From the NCBI GenBank assembly GCA_031002005.1, contig JARYHS010013630.1:234243539-234307538 (forward strand): a DNA stretch of 64,000 bases, given 5' to 3'. Numbering within the stretch: position 1 is the first letter of the stretch; each line of letters begins with the position of its first letter. The stretch comes from Vandiemenella viatica. Its lineage: Eukaryota; Arthropoda; Insecta; Orthoptera; Morabidae. Positions 23,966 through 35,531 of this stretch are shown here, one piece after another. The notes under the pieces were generated by a model. It was not told the DNA's origin and did no database searches. It saw nothing but the letters and a program-made list of their open reading frames with translations. A program made the position numbers and the translations under genes.

Positions 23966-24965
23966 NNNNNNNNNNNNNNNNNNNNNNNNNNNNNNNNNNN
24001 NNNNNNNNNNNNNNNNNNNNNNNNNNNNNNNNNNNNNNNNNNNNNNNNNNNNNNNNNNNNNNNNNNNNNNNNNNNNNNNNNNNNNNNNNNNNNNNNNNNN
24101 NNNNNNNNNNNNNNNNNNNNNNNNNNNNNNNNNNNNNNNNNNNNNNNNNNNNNNNNNNNNNNNNNNNNNNNNNNNNNNNNNNNNNNNNNNNNNNNNNNNN
24201 NNNNNNNNNNNNNNNNNNNNNNNNNNNNNNNNNNNNNNNNNNNNNNNNNNNNNNNNNNNNNNNNNNNNNNNNNNNNNNNNNNNNNNNNNNNNNNNNNNNN
24301 NNNNNNNNNNNNNNNNNNNNNNNNNNNNNNNNNNNNNNNNNNNNNNNNNNNNNNNNNNNNNNNNNNNNNNNNNNNNNNNNNNNNNNNNNNNNNNNNNNNN
24401 NNNNNNNNNNNNNNNNNNNNNNNNNNNNNNNNNNNNNNNNNNNNNNNNNNNNNNNNNNNNNNNNNNNNNNNNNNNNNNNNNNNNNNNNNNNNNNNNNNNN
24501 NNNNNNNNNNNNNNNNNNNNNNNNNNNNNNNNNNNNNNNNNNNNNNNNNNNNNNNNNNNNNNNNNNNNNNNNNNNNNNNNNNNNNNNNNNNNNNNNNNNN
24601 NNNNNNNNNNNNNNNNNNNNNNNNNNNNNNNNNNNNNNNNNNNNNNNNNNNNNNNNNNNNNNNNNNNNNNNNNNNNNNNNNNNNNNNNNNNNNNNNNNNN
24701 NNNNNNNNNNNNNNNNNNNNNNNNNNNNNNNNNNNNNNNNNNNNNNNNNNNNNNNNNNNNNNNNNNNNNNNNNNNNNNNNNNNNNNNNNNNNNNNNNNNN
24801 NNNNNNNNNNNNNNNNNNNNNNNNNNNNNNNNNNNNNNNNNNNNNNNNNNNNNNNNNNNNNNNNNNNNNNNNNNNNNNNNNNNNNNNNNNNNNNNNNNNN
24901 NNNNNNNNNNNNNNNNNNNNNNNNNNNNNNNNNNNNNNNNNNNNNNNNNNNNNNNNNNNNNNNNN
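23966..24965. other. Assembly gap of exactly 1000 N
   Basis: A run of 1000 undetermined bases. The round number indicates a scaffolding convention rather than a measured distance, so order and distance across it are not sequence-verified. The open frame spanning it is an artefact. Confidence 0.99.
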
Positions 24966-25850
24966 AACTGTTGAATTTGAAATATAGTGTTATAGAAGGA
25001 TTCTGATAACTATGTTGACGCATAAAGCACAAAATGGACCAGTTTTACAAATGTTGGGTAATGAAAGAAGTTTTTGAAGTGTTTCACTCACAGAAGAGAC
25101 AGCACGAAAAATAACATTGTACTACATGCGGTGTTAGTTGGTGGAGTAAATAGTCAAAGCGAAAAACGATATAAAATTTGAAGTAGATATCTGAAGGCAT
25201 ATGTCACAACGGGATTGAGGAAAACGTTGAGAGATAAAAATATACTGGAATATGAAAAAAGAAATCTTCGTTGCGGTACGCCAGAGCTGCAATAATAAAT
25301 TTTAAAAATGAAATTACTATTAATTTTAAGACGTGATTGGCAGACATAAGACAAATATTTCAGTGACTTGTAGTGAAGCTAGGACTATGAAATTAATAAA
25401 TATCACCACGAAAAAAAACATAAATTTCTGTTTTAAATCAATTAATTGATCCAGTGGAGGTTAAATATTATGGTAACTGTTGAACATAAATAAATTTTTA
25501 CGATTACATGGGATATTTGATACTACTACTTTTAAAACTCTTGTATTATAACACAGTTCCAAGTGGACGAAGACATTACTAACTGCAAGTTATTTTATAA
25601 ACAATTTTTAAGTTTGAATAAGGTTGACCAAAACCATGGAAGTATTTAAACATCTGTAAACTCTTCTCAAGCAATAAACAATTTAGAAAGTAATGAAGTG
25701 ATTGATGATGCTCTCTCACAATGCTGCCATATATATCCTGTCTCCGATGGCGACCACATAGTAGGCACTTGGCTTTGCCCTCGCGGTGAGCCATGCTGCG
25801 ACCTTAGAATTGTAAGGGGACTTGCATTCGAGTGAGCAGCCGTCTGCGGC
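24966..25850. other. AT-rich intergenic after the gap, no gene seen
   Basis: Short frames only; no repeat recognised. Confidence 0.6.
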
Positions 25851-25854
25851 ACCG

Positions 25855-25923
25855 GTGGAAGGAAGGAAGGAAGACAGGAAGGAAAAGGAGCAGGCAGGCA
25901 GGCAGGCAGGCAGGCAGGCAAGG
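25855..25923. repeat. (GGAA)n and (CAGG)n microsatellites
   Basis: GGAA units at 25855-25885 pass into about seven perfect CAGG units at 25891-25920. Minus-strand frames rich in Pro-Ala-Cys-Leu over this tract are translations of the microsatellite, not proteins. Confidence 0.95.
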
Positions 25924-26324
25924 TGAGGCGAGTGCACGGTAGCGCCGCGGTGTCGAGGGTAATGGCGCGTGAGAGCGGCTTGAGGGGAGGCACGGCCGGC
26001 AAAAACGGGATCCCAACACCTGCATGGCAGCCGCTCTAAATGAATCTACTGGGATGACACCCAACACATGGAGAAGAGTTGCTGTTACTGATATAGCATG
26101 AACAAATCCCCCTGGCCACAGTGACACATACAAGGGCAGCGTACCAACTGGGATAATACGTGTATTTTTTAAAGCTACCAAGAAACAGATATGAATCAAT
26201 CGTCAACTGATTATGGATCATGTTTCATCTTGTAACATGTAGATAATGGAAAATGACTTTAACTCATGATGTTCTGTTGAGTATATGCATAAAATACACA
26301 GATCGTCACCATAAATATTTAACA

Positions 26325-27564
26325 CTAGCAGATACCAGCGACTTCGTACACGTGGATTAAGAATTTCATTGCAAGAATTGAGTATATAAAGTTGTCGGTA
26401 ACGAAGGATTGGTCTCAAACAACACCGAGTTGGCATAATATGAGAGGAAAGCAATCACTATAGCATTCTACCGTCGAACCTGTCTCTTGAAGAGAATAAA
26501 TTTCCAACATATTTAAAAACCGAAAAACAAACGAAGATGAGGGTATGTGGGGGGTGGGGTGTTAACTAAGAGCAGCTTTATTTCGGCTTGAACTTTTCTT
26601 CTTTCTTCAGCATGAGCATCCGATTCTTGGGTTCAAATAACTTTAGCTGCTCGTGCTTTGCTAGAGCTACAACTTAGGCCAGTTTACGCCCGCAAGGCAT
26701 GTCAGAAAAGAAGGCAAAATAAACTGGTGCCAGAAACATTTAAGCAGACACAAAGTAATAGGACAGAGAAAACCGAATCTATACTAAATAATACGTTTTT
26801 TTCTTTAAACGAAATTTATTAACAAATTATACCCTAACATAAAACGCAAAAAGCACAGCTTGAGCAACCGACGTAGCATTACAGACTAACACACACATCC
26901 GTTCTCTGTCACCATTCGATAAGTTCTCGAAATTTCGTGACTAAAATTGTTAATCATAGCAAAAAAAAAAAAAAAAAAAAAGTTCTGTGCTCTCCCTACA
27001 GATTTCTTGTCAAATTCCGCCAATATCGGTATAGGCATTTAGTCATCAAAACGTAACCATAAGACAGAGACTTACTTCTGCATTTATAGTATTATTGGTA
27101 CAGACCACACAAACTGACTGTGAATCACCCCTGAAGGATCAATATAACTTTGTGATATCTACAGTTTAACATTCAATCCGAATAAAGACGACCCTGGCGT
27201 GACTCTTACGATCAAAAAACAATTTTTAGAAATCTTTGGCTCCATGGAGATTTGAACTGGAGACTACAATCCAAACATCAGTAAGAAAGTGCTTTAACCA
27301 CCGAGCTACCTGACCGCTATATGGAAGCCCAGTACAGAGACCTACACATCGAACGCGTCTGTCTATCGCCGTTCAGTAATTTTCGAAATTATAAGACAAC
27401 ATGTATTATTTATAAAGATAATTTTTCAACGAAATGTAGACAGTATTTTTCTCCTTGTTTCAAAGGATAAGTGTGCAAAGTTTCATCGAGATCAGATGAA
27501 AACTGTGGATTTGTGTGAAGAAGAAACAAACAAACATGCATACATTCATCTTTATATATATAGA
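26325..27564 (-). mobile_element. Non-autonomous Helitron (1240 bp) with tRNA-like module
   Basis: On the minus strand it starts A|TCTATATATATAAAGATGAA (5' end at 27564) and ends CTAG|T (CTAG at 26325-26328). These are the usual Helitron boundaries, TC at the start and CTRR before a target T. It has no coding capacity. At 27241-27320 it carries a tRNA-like head with A box TAGCTCGGTGGTTAAAGC (27291-27308) and B box AGTTCAAATC (27249-27258), followed by a SINE-like body. About 1.2 kb of it is shared, in inverted orientation, with 43177-44463. It lies 65 bp beyond the 3' end of the next Helitron, in the same orientation. Confidence 0.75.
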
Positions 27565-27939
27565 TAAAGCAAGACAGAGCCGGAAACAATATAATACTAC
27601 AGTACACATCATAGAAAACTATACTATCACTAGCTGACCCGGTCACGCGTTGCTGTAACTTACTAATTATAGTACGTTGGATTAATGTTATTCTAGACTT
27701 CCTCAAGTAGTCAAATTAATATTCACTAATAAAGACAAAAACATTGTAATCGATTTGGAAATTCAAATGTAATTGGTAAAGAGTTACGGAGAGTTGAAAT
27801 TAAGGACAAACGATCATAAAAAAAATTTAATTTACATTTCATTACAAATTACTTAATTGAAATTATATAAAAATTGATATTTATAAAATAAATAAATAAA
27901 ATATTTTTTATTTATTTCTATAAACTGAAATTTCAGTTA

Positions 27940-30900
27940 TATCTTCAGTCACACTGTTTTTATATTTTTCCCACAAACTCGAAGATTGTGTTGGATAACA
28001 TGTTGTCAAAATAATTGCAAACAGTTTGACGAATACTATTCGGCGTGGCTGTCAACGCTGCATCAGCATGTGTCAGGTCCCAATAATTGTCGTCTACCAG
28101 CAGCTGTAACTCGCGACATGCATCTTGACATGTATTGAACACTCGACCATTAACTGTTCGTAAACATTCCAAAGAAGCTGGTCCGGGAACATTCACCAAT
28201 AACAAACGCTGAAAGAAATATTCACGTTGTTTTGATGCACTGTGTAAAGTCTTTGCTTTGAATATGCCTGCGATCGAAGGGTGTGGTTCTCCTTGTTTAC
28301 GTGGCTACCATTTTTTACCCAATTTGTTCCATGAAAAATAGCTTGGAACATCGGTATATAATAATGTTTTTTCGAATTGGCGGAACACATCAGATTTTTG
28401 ACACAAAAAATTCAGTTTGTGGTTTGTCGTTTTTGGTGGCTCAAGTATTCTTTGGAAAATATTTTCTTCGGTGAAATATACACGTTGACCGTTTTCAAGA
28501 TGTATTGCAAGATGCTGGATGGAAGGTTCTCTTTCATGGATGCGAAAACTAAAAATATGCCAGATAGCTTCGTTGCTGCTGATGTATCTACCTATTTGGT
28601 ATTGTGTTATTTCGTCATTTTTATTTACATTTTGAACTGCAAATACGGCCAAATCACTGCCTTTATTAACATATATGAAAACGTCCTTAATGGATTTTAC
28701 AGAACTGCAAAACTCGACATTAATATGAGCCTTATACGTTTTTGAAAGCAATGGTGAGTATGGTACCAACCCACACTGATTGTCATTTCAACTTGGTTTC
28801 TAGAATTTGACATTCGCATTGTAAATGTTTGGCCACCATTCTCAGCTTTTCTGCGGCGATACAACGGATAACCATCAATATCCGTAGTAATATCATTCGT
28901 CTATTCCTTTGGAAAACGCTTCTTACATTTTCCACCTTCCATGCATGGCGATGTCATGTTAAAAGCACCGCACGGTCCGAGGATCGAGTGACTGGTAACA
29001 ATATCAAACAATTCTTTATGAATTAAATGTCCGGAATTTCGGCTGAAATTATTTGATCAATTTCTTCTGGACGGATTTTAACTTCAAGCCGAATCAAATG
29101 TGAGAATGAGGCAAACCTCCCTTTTGCCACTCAATCAAATACAGATAGCAACGTGTGTTACCGAAAACTGAATGTTTTACGATTAAAATCAATCAATGAT
29201 TTTAATTTTTGTTTGAACACACGTGCCGTGACACCATGACGATGCATTGATTGATGGCCTGGTAATAGCAAAGTTTGTATTTCCTCCCAATTCGGATTAC
29301 ATGTAAATGTAATAAACAAATCTGGACGACCATAATGACGTACGAAAGTCATCGCATCTTGCATATATTCCTGCATGTTCCGTGAACTGCCGATGTAGCT
29401 TGAAGGTAAAATAAATGCATTACCGCTTCATTGGAGTTTAAATTTTCATAAATATTGCCGATAACAGTATCTCGTAAGGGGATGTATTCCTTCGATCGTA
29501 ATTTAGCCTGGTTGTATCGAATAAATCGCAAATGCTTGTTTTCAACCGTGGCGTACATACCCACGACGTATTGAAGGCACAGTTGACGATATCGAAGGAT
29601 ATAGTTATCTAATTACGTCTAATCATCAATCGGGGGGCATAGTACTTCATTGAAGTAACTTTTTTATTTGTTTTATAACCTGAAAAAATAATAAACTAAA
29701 TAGTAAAAAAAAGAATAAGAAATCAATATAGTGGTCCCGCTATAATCCGGCCCCTGGTCGGAATACCGCGGGTCTACTGTACTAATAAAATAACGAATTA
29801 AATAGTTGAATATTAAATTTACCAGCAACTGGATCACGCTGTTTGATGTTGATGTGATATTCATTCTGCCCTTGCCAGAATATCAGTGGATACTGGAGTG
29901 CGTCATACGAAAGGTGTAGATCCGAAATTATACCAACAGTTCTATCTTGACGTGTGACTTTAATCAACTGAGTCACCAACCATAAAAGCTGCAACTTCAT
30001 CTACGGTTGGCGCGTTGAATCTGCCAGCGTGTTCTCCTGATGGTAATTTGTCAGCTTTGATGACAATTTGATAGTTGTCATTTTTTAATTGCGGCGACAC
30101 AATTGAATAAGTTGATTATTATTTTCCAAACAATTTTCCAACAATACCACAATTACTCCCTCTTCTGCTTGTTCGATGAAATTATACTGGCACCTAGTTT
30201 TCAAGCGTTCCTCACAATTTCCAACAGATTTGGAGAAACTTCGGTCATCGTTTGGCATCGGTATCAACGACCCAATCTTATGGTACACCTGGCCTTGTAT
30301 TTTGAATTTAGTTTCAAAATGACGTCCATCAGATGAAAGATCGCAAATTTTTGTTGCCCCAAAAGACGTCATCTGGAAGCAAGAATTGAATTTGCGTGTC
30401 TTGTGCAGAAACAATTTCGAATCGTTTGATTCGCCAGCAAGAAGGATTGTAAATGTTATGGCGGATTGGGTAGTGGTAATAATACATCTTTTCCTGATGC
30501 ATAGCACATGCCGGCTGCTTCATTGCGGAATTTCAACGCCTGATAATACTGGCATATTCTGCTCATTGAACTGATTGCAGTTTTAGAATGTGCAGAGTAA
30601 TATATGACTGGTGCATATTGGAACGCAAGACGAACAAATGATACACGTGTTAAAGCATGGCTGATTTACTGTCTCTCTCGTTCTCTTTCTCTAAATGTAG
30701 CTATGTGCTGTTCACGTGCCGCTCTTGTTCTCGATATATTCTATCACAGACGTTCATCATGCTGTTCTTGAGATTCTTGCATACGACGCTCAGCTGTCCT
30801 GATTCTTTGAACTTCCTTACTTGCCGCGATTTGTGTTGCTGATTGATGAGCTCTCTCGTCGTGCGTCGTGCCTCTCTGCTACACGCATTGTCGAGGTTAG
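27940..30900 (-). pseudogene. Helitron Rep/N-terminal protein, broken, helicase absent
   Basis: Minus-strand reading across several frameshifts gives the Helitron protein in order. First is a charged Arg/Glu-rich start near 30850, then ALKFRNEAAGMCYASGK near 30500-30550, FNSCFQMTSFGATKI near 30380, KFKIQGQVYHKIGSLIPMPN near 30270, and YGRPDLFITFTCNPNW near 29300. Next come the Rep HxH motif in GGLPHSHI near 29110, a GPCGAFN-SPCMEGGKC-KRFPK block near 28920-28990, and the tyrosine region FIYVNKGSDLAVF near 28660. In the tyrosine region one tyrosine is kept and the position of the first is Asp. Last are NEAIWHIFSFRIHEREPS (about 28540-28590) and LLVNVPGPASLECLRTVNGR near 28170. The protein normally continues into a PIF1-type helicase, which is missing. 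Stops and frameshifts make it non-functional. Confidence 0.9.
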
Positions 30901-31784
30901 ATTCTTTGGCGACATTTCACTGAAAAATATTTGAATTACAACAAAAAGTGCCTTTCTGAAAGCCTTAAAATAAGACACTATAATACAGTGGTGAAACCGG
31001 AATTTTTGGGTCCATTGAAAAATACAGTAAAATGGAAGTTAATAACTAATGAGGAAATATAAAATAACATTGAAAAAAATAACAGAAAAAGAAGAATGAT
31101 ATTTTTTTTTGATACATTTATAGCATGGATGACACCAGGCTTTCAAGAGGTTTAGAAAAATTTGAAACTAAATAATACCAGTGAACTGTATGGAAAGAAA
31201 TTTTTTTCGATAACAGACTTTGAATATGGCAGGATTCAAAGGTAGAGAGGAGTGCAATAATGAAGGAGTACTGGGGAGGAAGAAAGAAAAAACAACAGGA
31301 GAGGAATTGAAATTGACACGTGGTCTCTAGCTGACCATAACAAAAAGAAGAAGAAAAATGATAAGCTAGCGAGAAATGCTTACACGATTCAAATTATCGT
31401 AACGTTTTCTTCAATGTTATATTCATGTGTGTTATTACTTTGTCGTTAGGTATAAATACACACAAACGATTAACAACAATAAAGTATAATTATAACACAA
31501 TACAAAGCACAATTAAAATTGAAGAAACTCACACATATGGCGTGGAATAGACCGTAGCATAAATAAATCGAAATACAACGCCATCTACTGGATGGTTCGA
31601 TAAATTAACACACCGCAATCTGTTAGGAATAAACTGTAGCATAAATAAATTGAAACAGAACGTGATCTACTGGATGATTACCCAACATAACTAACCAAGT
31701 GTTGTATAGATAAGTTAACACATCGCCATCTGTTAGAAACTTATGGAACTATAATAATAATTACGTGTGGCCGTAATGACCTGG

Positions 31785-32053
31785 TGACATGGTTTCTACT
31801 GGATGGGCATTCTGCCCCTGTCGTAGCCGCCTTTACCTATCCCGCCCATCCTGCCTGGTACAGGGGACCTACATTTTAACATCGAATCCGAACCACAGTA
31901 CGGTCCTGGCGTATTTCACCTCATACAGCATGCTGCGCCGGAGGTTAATGCCGGGTTAAGTGTCTATAAAAATCCACGCCCAGACAGGGACTCGAACCGG
32001 GGACCTTTCCATCTCCAGTCAGACGCCCTAACCACTTAGCCAGCAGACCGCTT
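31785..32053 (-). repeat. tRNA-derived SINE inside the Helitron 5' region
   Basis: Minus-strand head agcggtctgctggctaagtg starts near 32053. A box TGGCTAAGTGGTTAGGG lies at 32026-32042 and B box GGTTCGAGTCC at 31988-31998. The body shares a core (cgccaggaccgt, then ttcggattcgatgttaaa) with the tRNA-like modules at 27110-27320 and 43433-43590, so the three are one SINE family with different heads. It sits about 230 bp inside the Helitron 5' end. Confidence 0.78.
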
Positions 32054-32285
32054 AGCTTTGGTGGCTTACAAATAATTACAAACCATTGTCCTATGACAGA
32101 CATTTAATTAACATTTATTTCGCAAATAATAAATATTGAGGTCTATAATCCAGATAAAAACTATCCTATCTTTTAAGTTGGACTAAATTACACAAATTAA
32201 GCCAAATTTCATCTAAATCAGTTATGTAGTTTCGGAGTTCATCCCGGACGAACATCGTGACACGAGATTTTTATATATATAAAGA

Positions 32286-34590
32286 TTTTAAAGAGCCGTT
32301 GCGTATGAGTGTTCCTCATGTATTATCACTCCTACACAACTGTTTTACGATTTAATCCAGATTTCTGTTCTTATTAGTTTTCAAAATACAAATGTGAAAG
32401 ACTACATAAGCAACGGAAATTATAGGCCCTGGTGGTAAATTCTCTCATTCTAATTGGTTTCCTGTATATCTAGTATATCACATCATGTCAGCGTCACTAT
32501 TGGCACACACCTCTCTTAAAAGTACGTAGGATCGCACCTGCAAATTCAATATCTCAAACGCAAAAATGTTATTTTATTTGAAATACAAATGAATGTTTCG
32601 TGTCATTAGAAGTACGAAAATAACGTTTTAATACAACAAATGAAAATCTTGTAGGCCGAAAGTACACTAAAAAGTGTTGCAACTGCAAGGATGTCTTACT
32701 TGATATATTTATCATATACCTAGTCTATCTGAATGTATGACCACATCGTAGCGAAAATTTCGTTAACTTCATAGTGAGTATTAAAATGGTCTCAATCGTA
32801 TCCTCTATACGTTGCTTTCAGTATTACAATATTCAGAGTGCTATTTCAGATGGTATTGTAGGTTTTTAAGTAGTGAAAATGCACTTTATCGAAATATTTT
32901 TTCTAGAAATTAAAAGTTATTTTATTAATATCATTCAAAGTGGCAGATTAACTGTAGAGCAATTATAGTGTGAATGATGCTACAGGCACCGTTATCTGAT
33001 AACATACTCTATGGCTTAAGTTATTGCTTATTCATTAAAAACGTTTGTTCCGGATGAACTTGAGAATGACATAGGTTTGCAAATACAATTGCTGAACGAT
33101 TTAACCGCGTTGCTAAATGCGGTACAGTGTGAATCTGACTACTGTGATTGCTGGAAGGCTCGATATCTATAACGTTCTTGACGATCATAATTTTTCTGAG
33201 ACATGGGCATAAAAACTAACAGAAACAGCACTCTGAAAATGAAAGGCGATTAATAGCGACAATTGGTACTTCTGCAGTTGTACGATGAGCAGAGAAATTC
33301 GAGACAATTTGTAGAGTTTGTGGCACGAGTTCTCGTCATGGGAAATATTTTGTCCCTCTCTGAGGTTGAAATACGTCTGTAGGAGGCCACACAATGTTCA
33401 CTGCTTCCTGGCCAAAATAATATCAATAATAAAGTTATTGTGCGTTGGGGCTGAAAAACGCGGAGCACATGTGTTTGACAATAGCCGAGGCTGGACAATA
33501 GGGCACTGTTCGACCGCATGCTGAGTAATGCAATTAGCGCAGGCCAGTCCCAATGCTCCACACGCACATGCGGTTGGAAGCTATGCACTGATTACAGCAC
33601 AGAACTAGCCTGGCCGCAAGCCTCATTTCAGTGGCGTATCATGGTCGCCGAACTACTGAAACGTATGATCGGCAGGCGGGCAGATTAGTCATATGTTTTG
33701 AACTCCATGCGCATCTATACACAAGTTGCTAATAAGCTTTAATAACAAACGGTTTATGCCTGACGCAACGGAAACCCAGGGTTCAAAAATAAGCCATTTA
33801 TATAACGACTACCTGGAATACCCTGACGGTGTTCTATATATGCTCACGGGTCTCGAATAATTCCAGTTTTTAAAGTCAAAGGTCTTGTTCGGTTGTCCTG
33901 ATCTGGCGAAAAAACGAACTTAAATTTTCACGTTAAATTAAGCGTAATAAAATAACACCAAGCTTATTTCTATTAATAGCCTTAACCTCAAGACTGATAC
34001 CCAGTGTATTAATCTAAATACCTAAAGATTGTCAGACATCGTGATTGTATTGTTTGAAAGATAGCAACAACGGGAAAGACTTCATTCAATCATGAGGCGC
34101 AATTTTTTCCCCGGTTTTTCAATCTTAAAGTATTACCAAATGTTTTAAAATAAACGGTCGTCTTTAAAACGAATTTCATACTTAATGAAAGTATTCAGGA
34201 AATTCATTTCATCATGCCGGGTGCATGATGTTACCATGTAAAATAATATAGATTAATAAATAGGATTTTATACCTCGATCAGATGTGGCAGATATACGAA
34301 TTTGAAGCATATTTTACCAGTAGGTTTCACTCTGCAAAATTTGAAGTCTTTCTTTTCAGTTTGAAAGAAGTTATCGTGCGTATAGTCAGACAACACCTTC
34401 ATTATATATGAGATATGATGCACAATTACTTTGTTATAGCAAAATAATTAATTCTGTATGGAAAAAAAAAACCTTGTTCTGTACTCTGACTAAAAGTGTC
34501 TGTGTTGCTTATATTTATAAATAAAATACAACATTTTATTATATTTGGTTAGTATTTTAACACCTTATTAAGCGATTTTCCAGTACGTCC
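32286..34590. other. AT-rich intergenic, no gene seen
   Basis: A slightly GC-richer patch at 33250-33640 holds a 112-codon minus-strand frame that I do not recognise. No element ends were found. Remaining frames are short. Confidence 0.5.
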
Positions 34591-34595
34591 TATTT

Positions 34596-34668
34596 TTGGA
34601 ACCAGGACTCGATCCTGGTCCCGTTGAACCTCCCCGATCCTTAACACACTGAGCCACACTGGCGGGTG
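34596..34668 (-). repeat. tRNA-like pseudogene or SINE head
   Basis: Minus strand: A box TGGCTCAGTGTGTTAAGG (34639-34656) and a T-arm with a five-base stem (CCAGG/CCTGG, 34602-34618) containing the B-box sequence GATCGAGTC. No clear acceptor stem or anticodon arm, so it looks like a tRNA-derived repeat head rather than a working tRNA gene. Confidence 0.6.
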
Positions 34669-35234
34669 CCTTGGTATTTACTTATTTTTAGATGATACAC
34701 GCCACATGATTCAGTCTTAACACTTATTACTCATGCGCAAATTGTGTTTGTATTTCTGCAAGGATTTAGGGGTTCTCTGAAATGTTAAAGTACACTGCTC
34801 AAAATTTACTGTTAGGTCGTCGTGGACTCGACGTAGTCCCGTACCTAATATCATTTACAACCGCTTATTGTTTCCTTGATTTCGCAGACAGCCGGACTCC
34901 ACCGCTTGTCTGTGGCCATTTCTGCTTGTCCGCCATTCGCAGAAAACTAATAGCACCCATCTATGGCACAAATCATTCTCCAGTTTCGTATAGTTTTCTC
35001 TACTCTTCTGCCCTGTCTTCTCACTTCTAGAGAAACTTCCTGTATGAATAAATCCATGTGAAGAGTAAAGTGAATCTTCCAGTTTTCTGCATATATCTCT
35101 GCTAACTATCACTGGTATAGGGTGGGGGAGGAAGAACCTATTATTCACAGATATTAATATTTTGTCATCTCTGCTTAGATATAACTTTAATGTTGTTATA
35201 ACACAATAGATAAATTCTCGCTGAGAACTAACTC
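34669..35234. other. Intergenic, no gene seen
   Basis: Two overlapping short frames on opposite strands around 34780-35150, neither recognised. Confidence 0.5.
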
Positions 35235-35275
35235 TGTATTCGTTGGATGTGCATCCAGCACATCCAACGAATACA
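35235..35275. repeat. Short perfect hairpin, 17-bp arms
   Basis: tgtattcgttggatgtg (35235-35251) is followed after 7 nt by its exact reverse complement (35259-35275). The right arm overlaps by 3 bp the start of the much longer inverted repeat that follows. Confidence 0.97.
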
Positions 35276-35531
35276 CTCCGAAACTACTATTGAATGTTTC
35301 AAATAGCTTGTGTAGTTTAATCTGAAACGGAAATAAATACGTTACAGGGATAATAGACGAAGTGTGATAACTTCGTAAATGTTTTTAGGAGAGAAAGTTT
35401 GGATAACTTTCTCTCCTAAAAACATTTACGAAGTTATCACACTTCGTCTATTATCCCTGTAACGTATTTATTTCCGTTTCAGATTAAACTACACAAGCTA
35501 TTTGAAACATTCAATAGTAGTTTCGGAGTGT
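35273..35531. repeat. Perfect inverted repeat, 127-bp arms, 5-nt spacer
   Basis: Left arm 35273-35399 and right arm 35405-35531 are exact reverse complements over all 127 positions, with only 35400-35404 between them. The first flanking pair outside (35272/35532) does not match. As RNA it would fold into a 127-bp uninterrupted stem; as DNA it could extrude a cruciform. Perfect arms imply very recent origin or continuing correction. No terminal motif of a known foldback or MITE family was recognised. It may be a hairpin-RNA locus, a template-switch duplication, or an assembly or amplification artefact. Confidence 0.97.

Larger units (their letters stand above)
27630..32285 (-). mobile_element. 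Helitron, deleted autonomous element (4.66 kb)
   Basis: Minus-strand element starting A|TCTTTATATATATAAAAAT (5' end 32285) and ending with a short hairpin (TGACC-G-GGTCA) and CAGCTAG|T (CTAG at 27630-27633). Its 5' part contains short repeats (31540-31740) and a tRNA-derived SINE module (31785-32053). The middle holds the decayed Rep protein described at 27940-30900. The helicase region expected between there and the 3' end is missing; only about 300 bp of AT-rich sequence lies between the last homology and the terminus. It is therefore immobile on its own. Confidence 0.85.

Noticed and set aside
23863..25032. Minus-strand open frame of 389 codons
   Set aside because: It is open only because it crosses the 1000-N gap; the known sequence on each side contributes a few dozen unremarkable codons.
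25716..26002. Overlapping minus-strand frames rich in Pro-Ala-Cys-Leu
   Set aside because: Translation of the (CAGG)n/(GGAA)n microsatellites in several frames.
27241..27320. Possible functional tRNA gene
   Set aside because: Good A and B boxes but no acceptor stem or convincing anticodon arm, and it lies inside a Helitron and is repeated with a SINE body. It is a tRNA-derived repeat module.
34596..34668. Possible functional tRNA gene
   Set aside because: The T-arm folds well but the acceptor and anticodon stems do not; more likely a SINE head or pseudogene.
35367..35437. ATAACTTCGTA in both arms of the long inverted repeat, resembling half of a loxP site
   Set aside because: Only 11 of 13 arm bases match, the spacing is wrong (centres about 60 bp apart), and both copies arise automatically from the inverted repeat. 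Chance resemblance.
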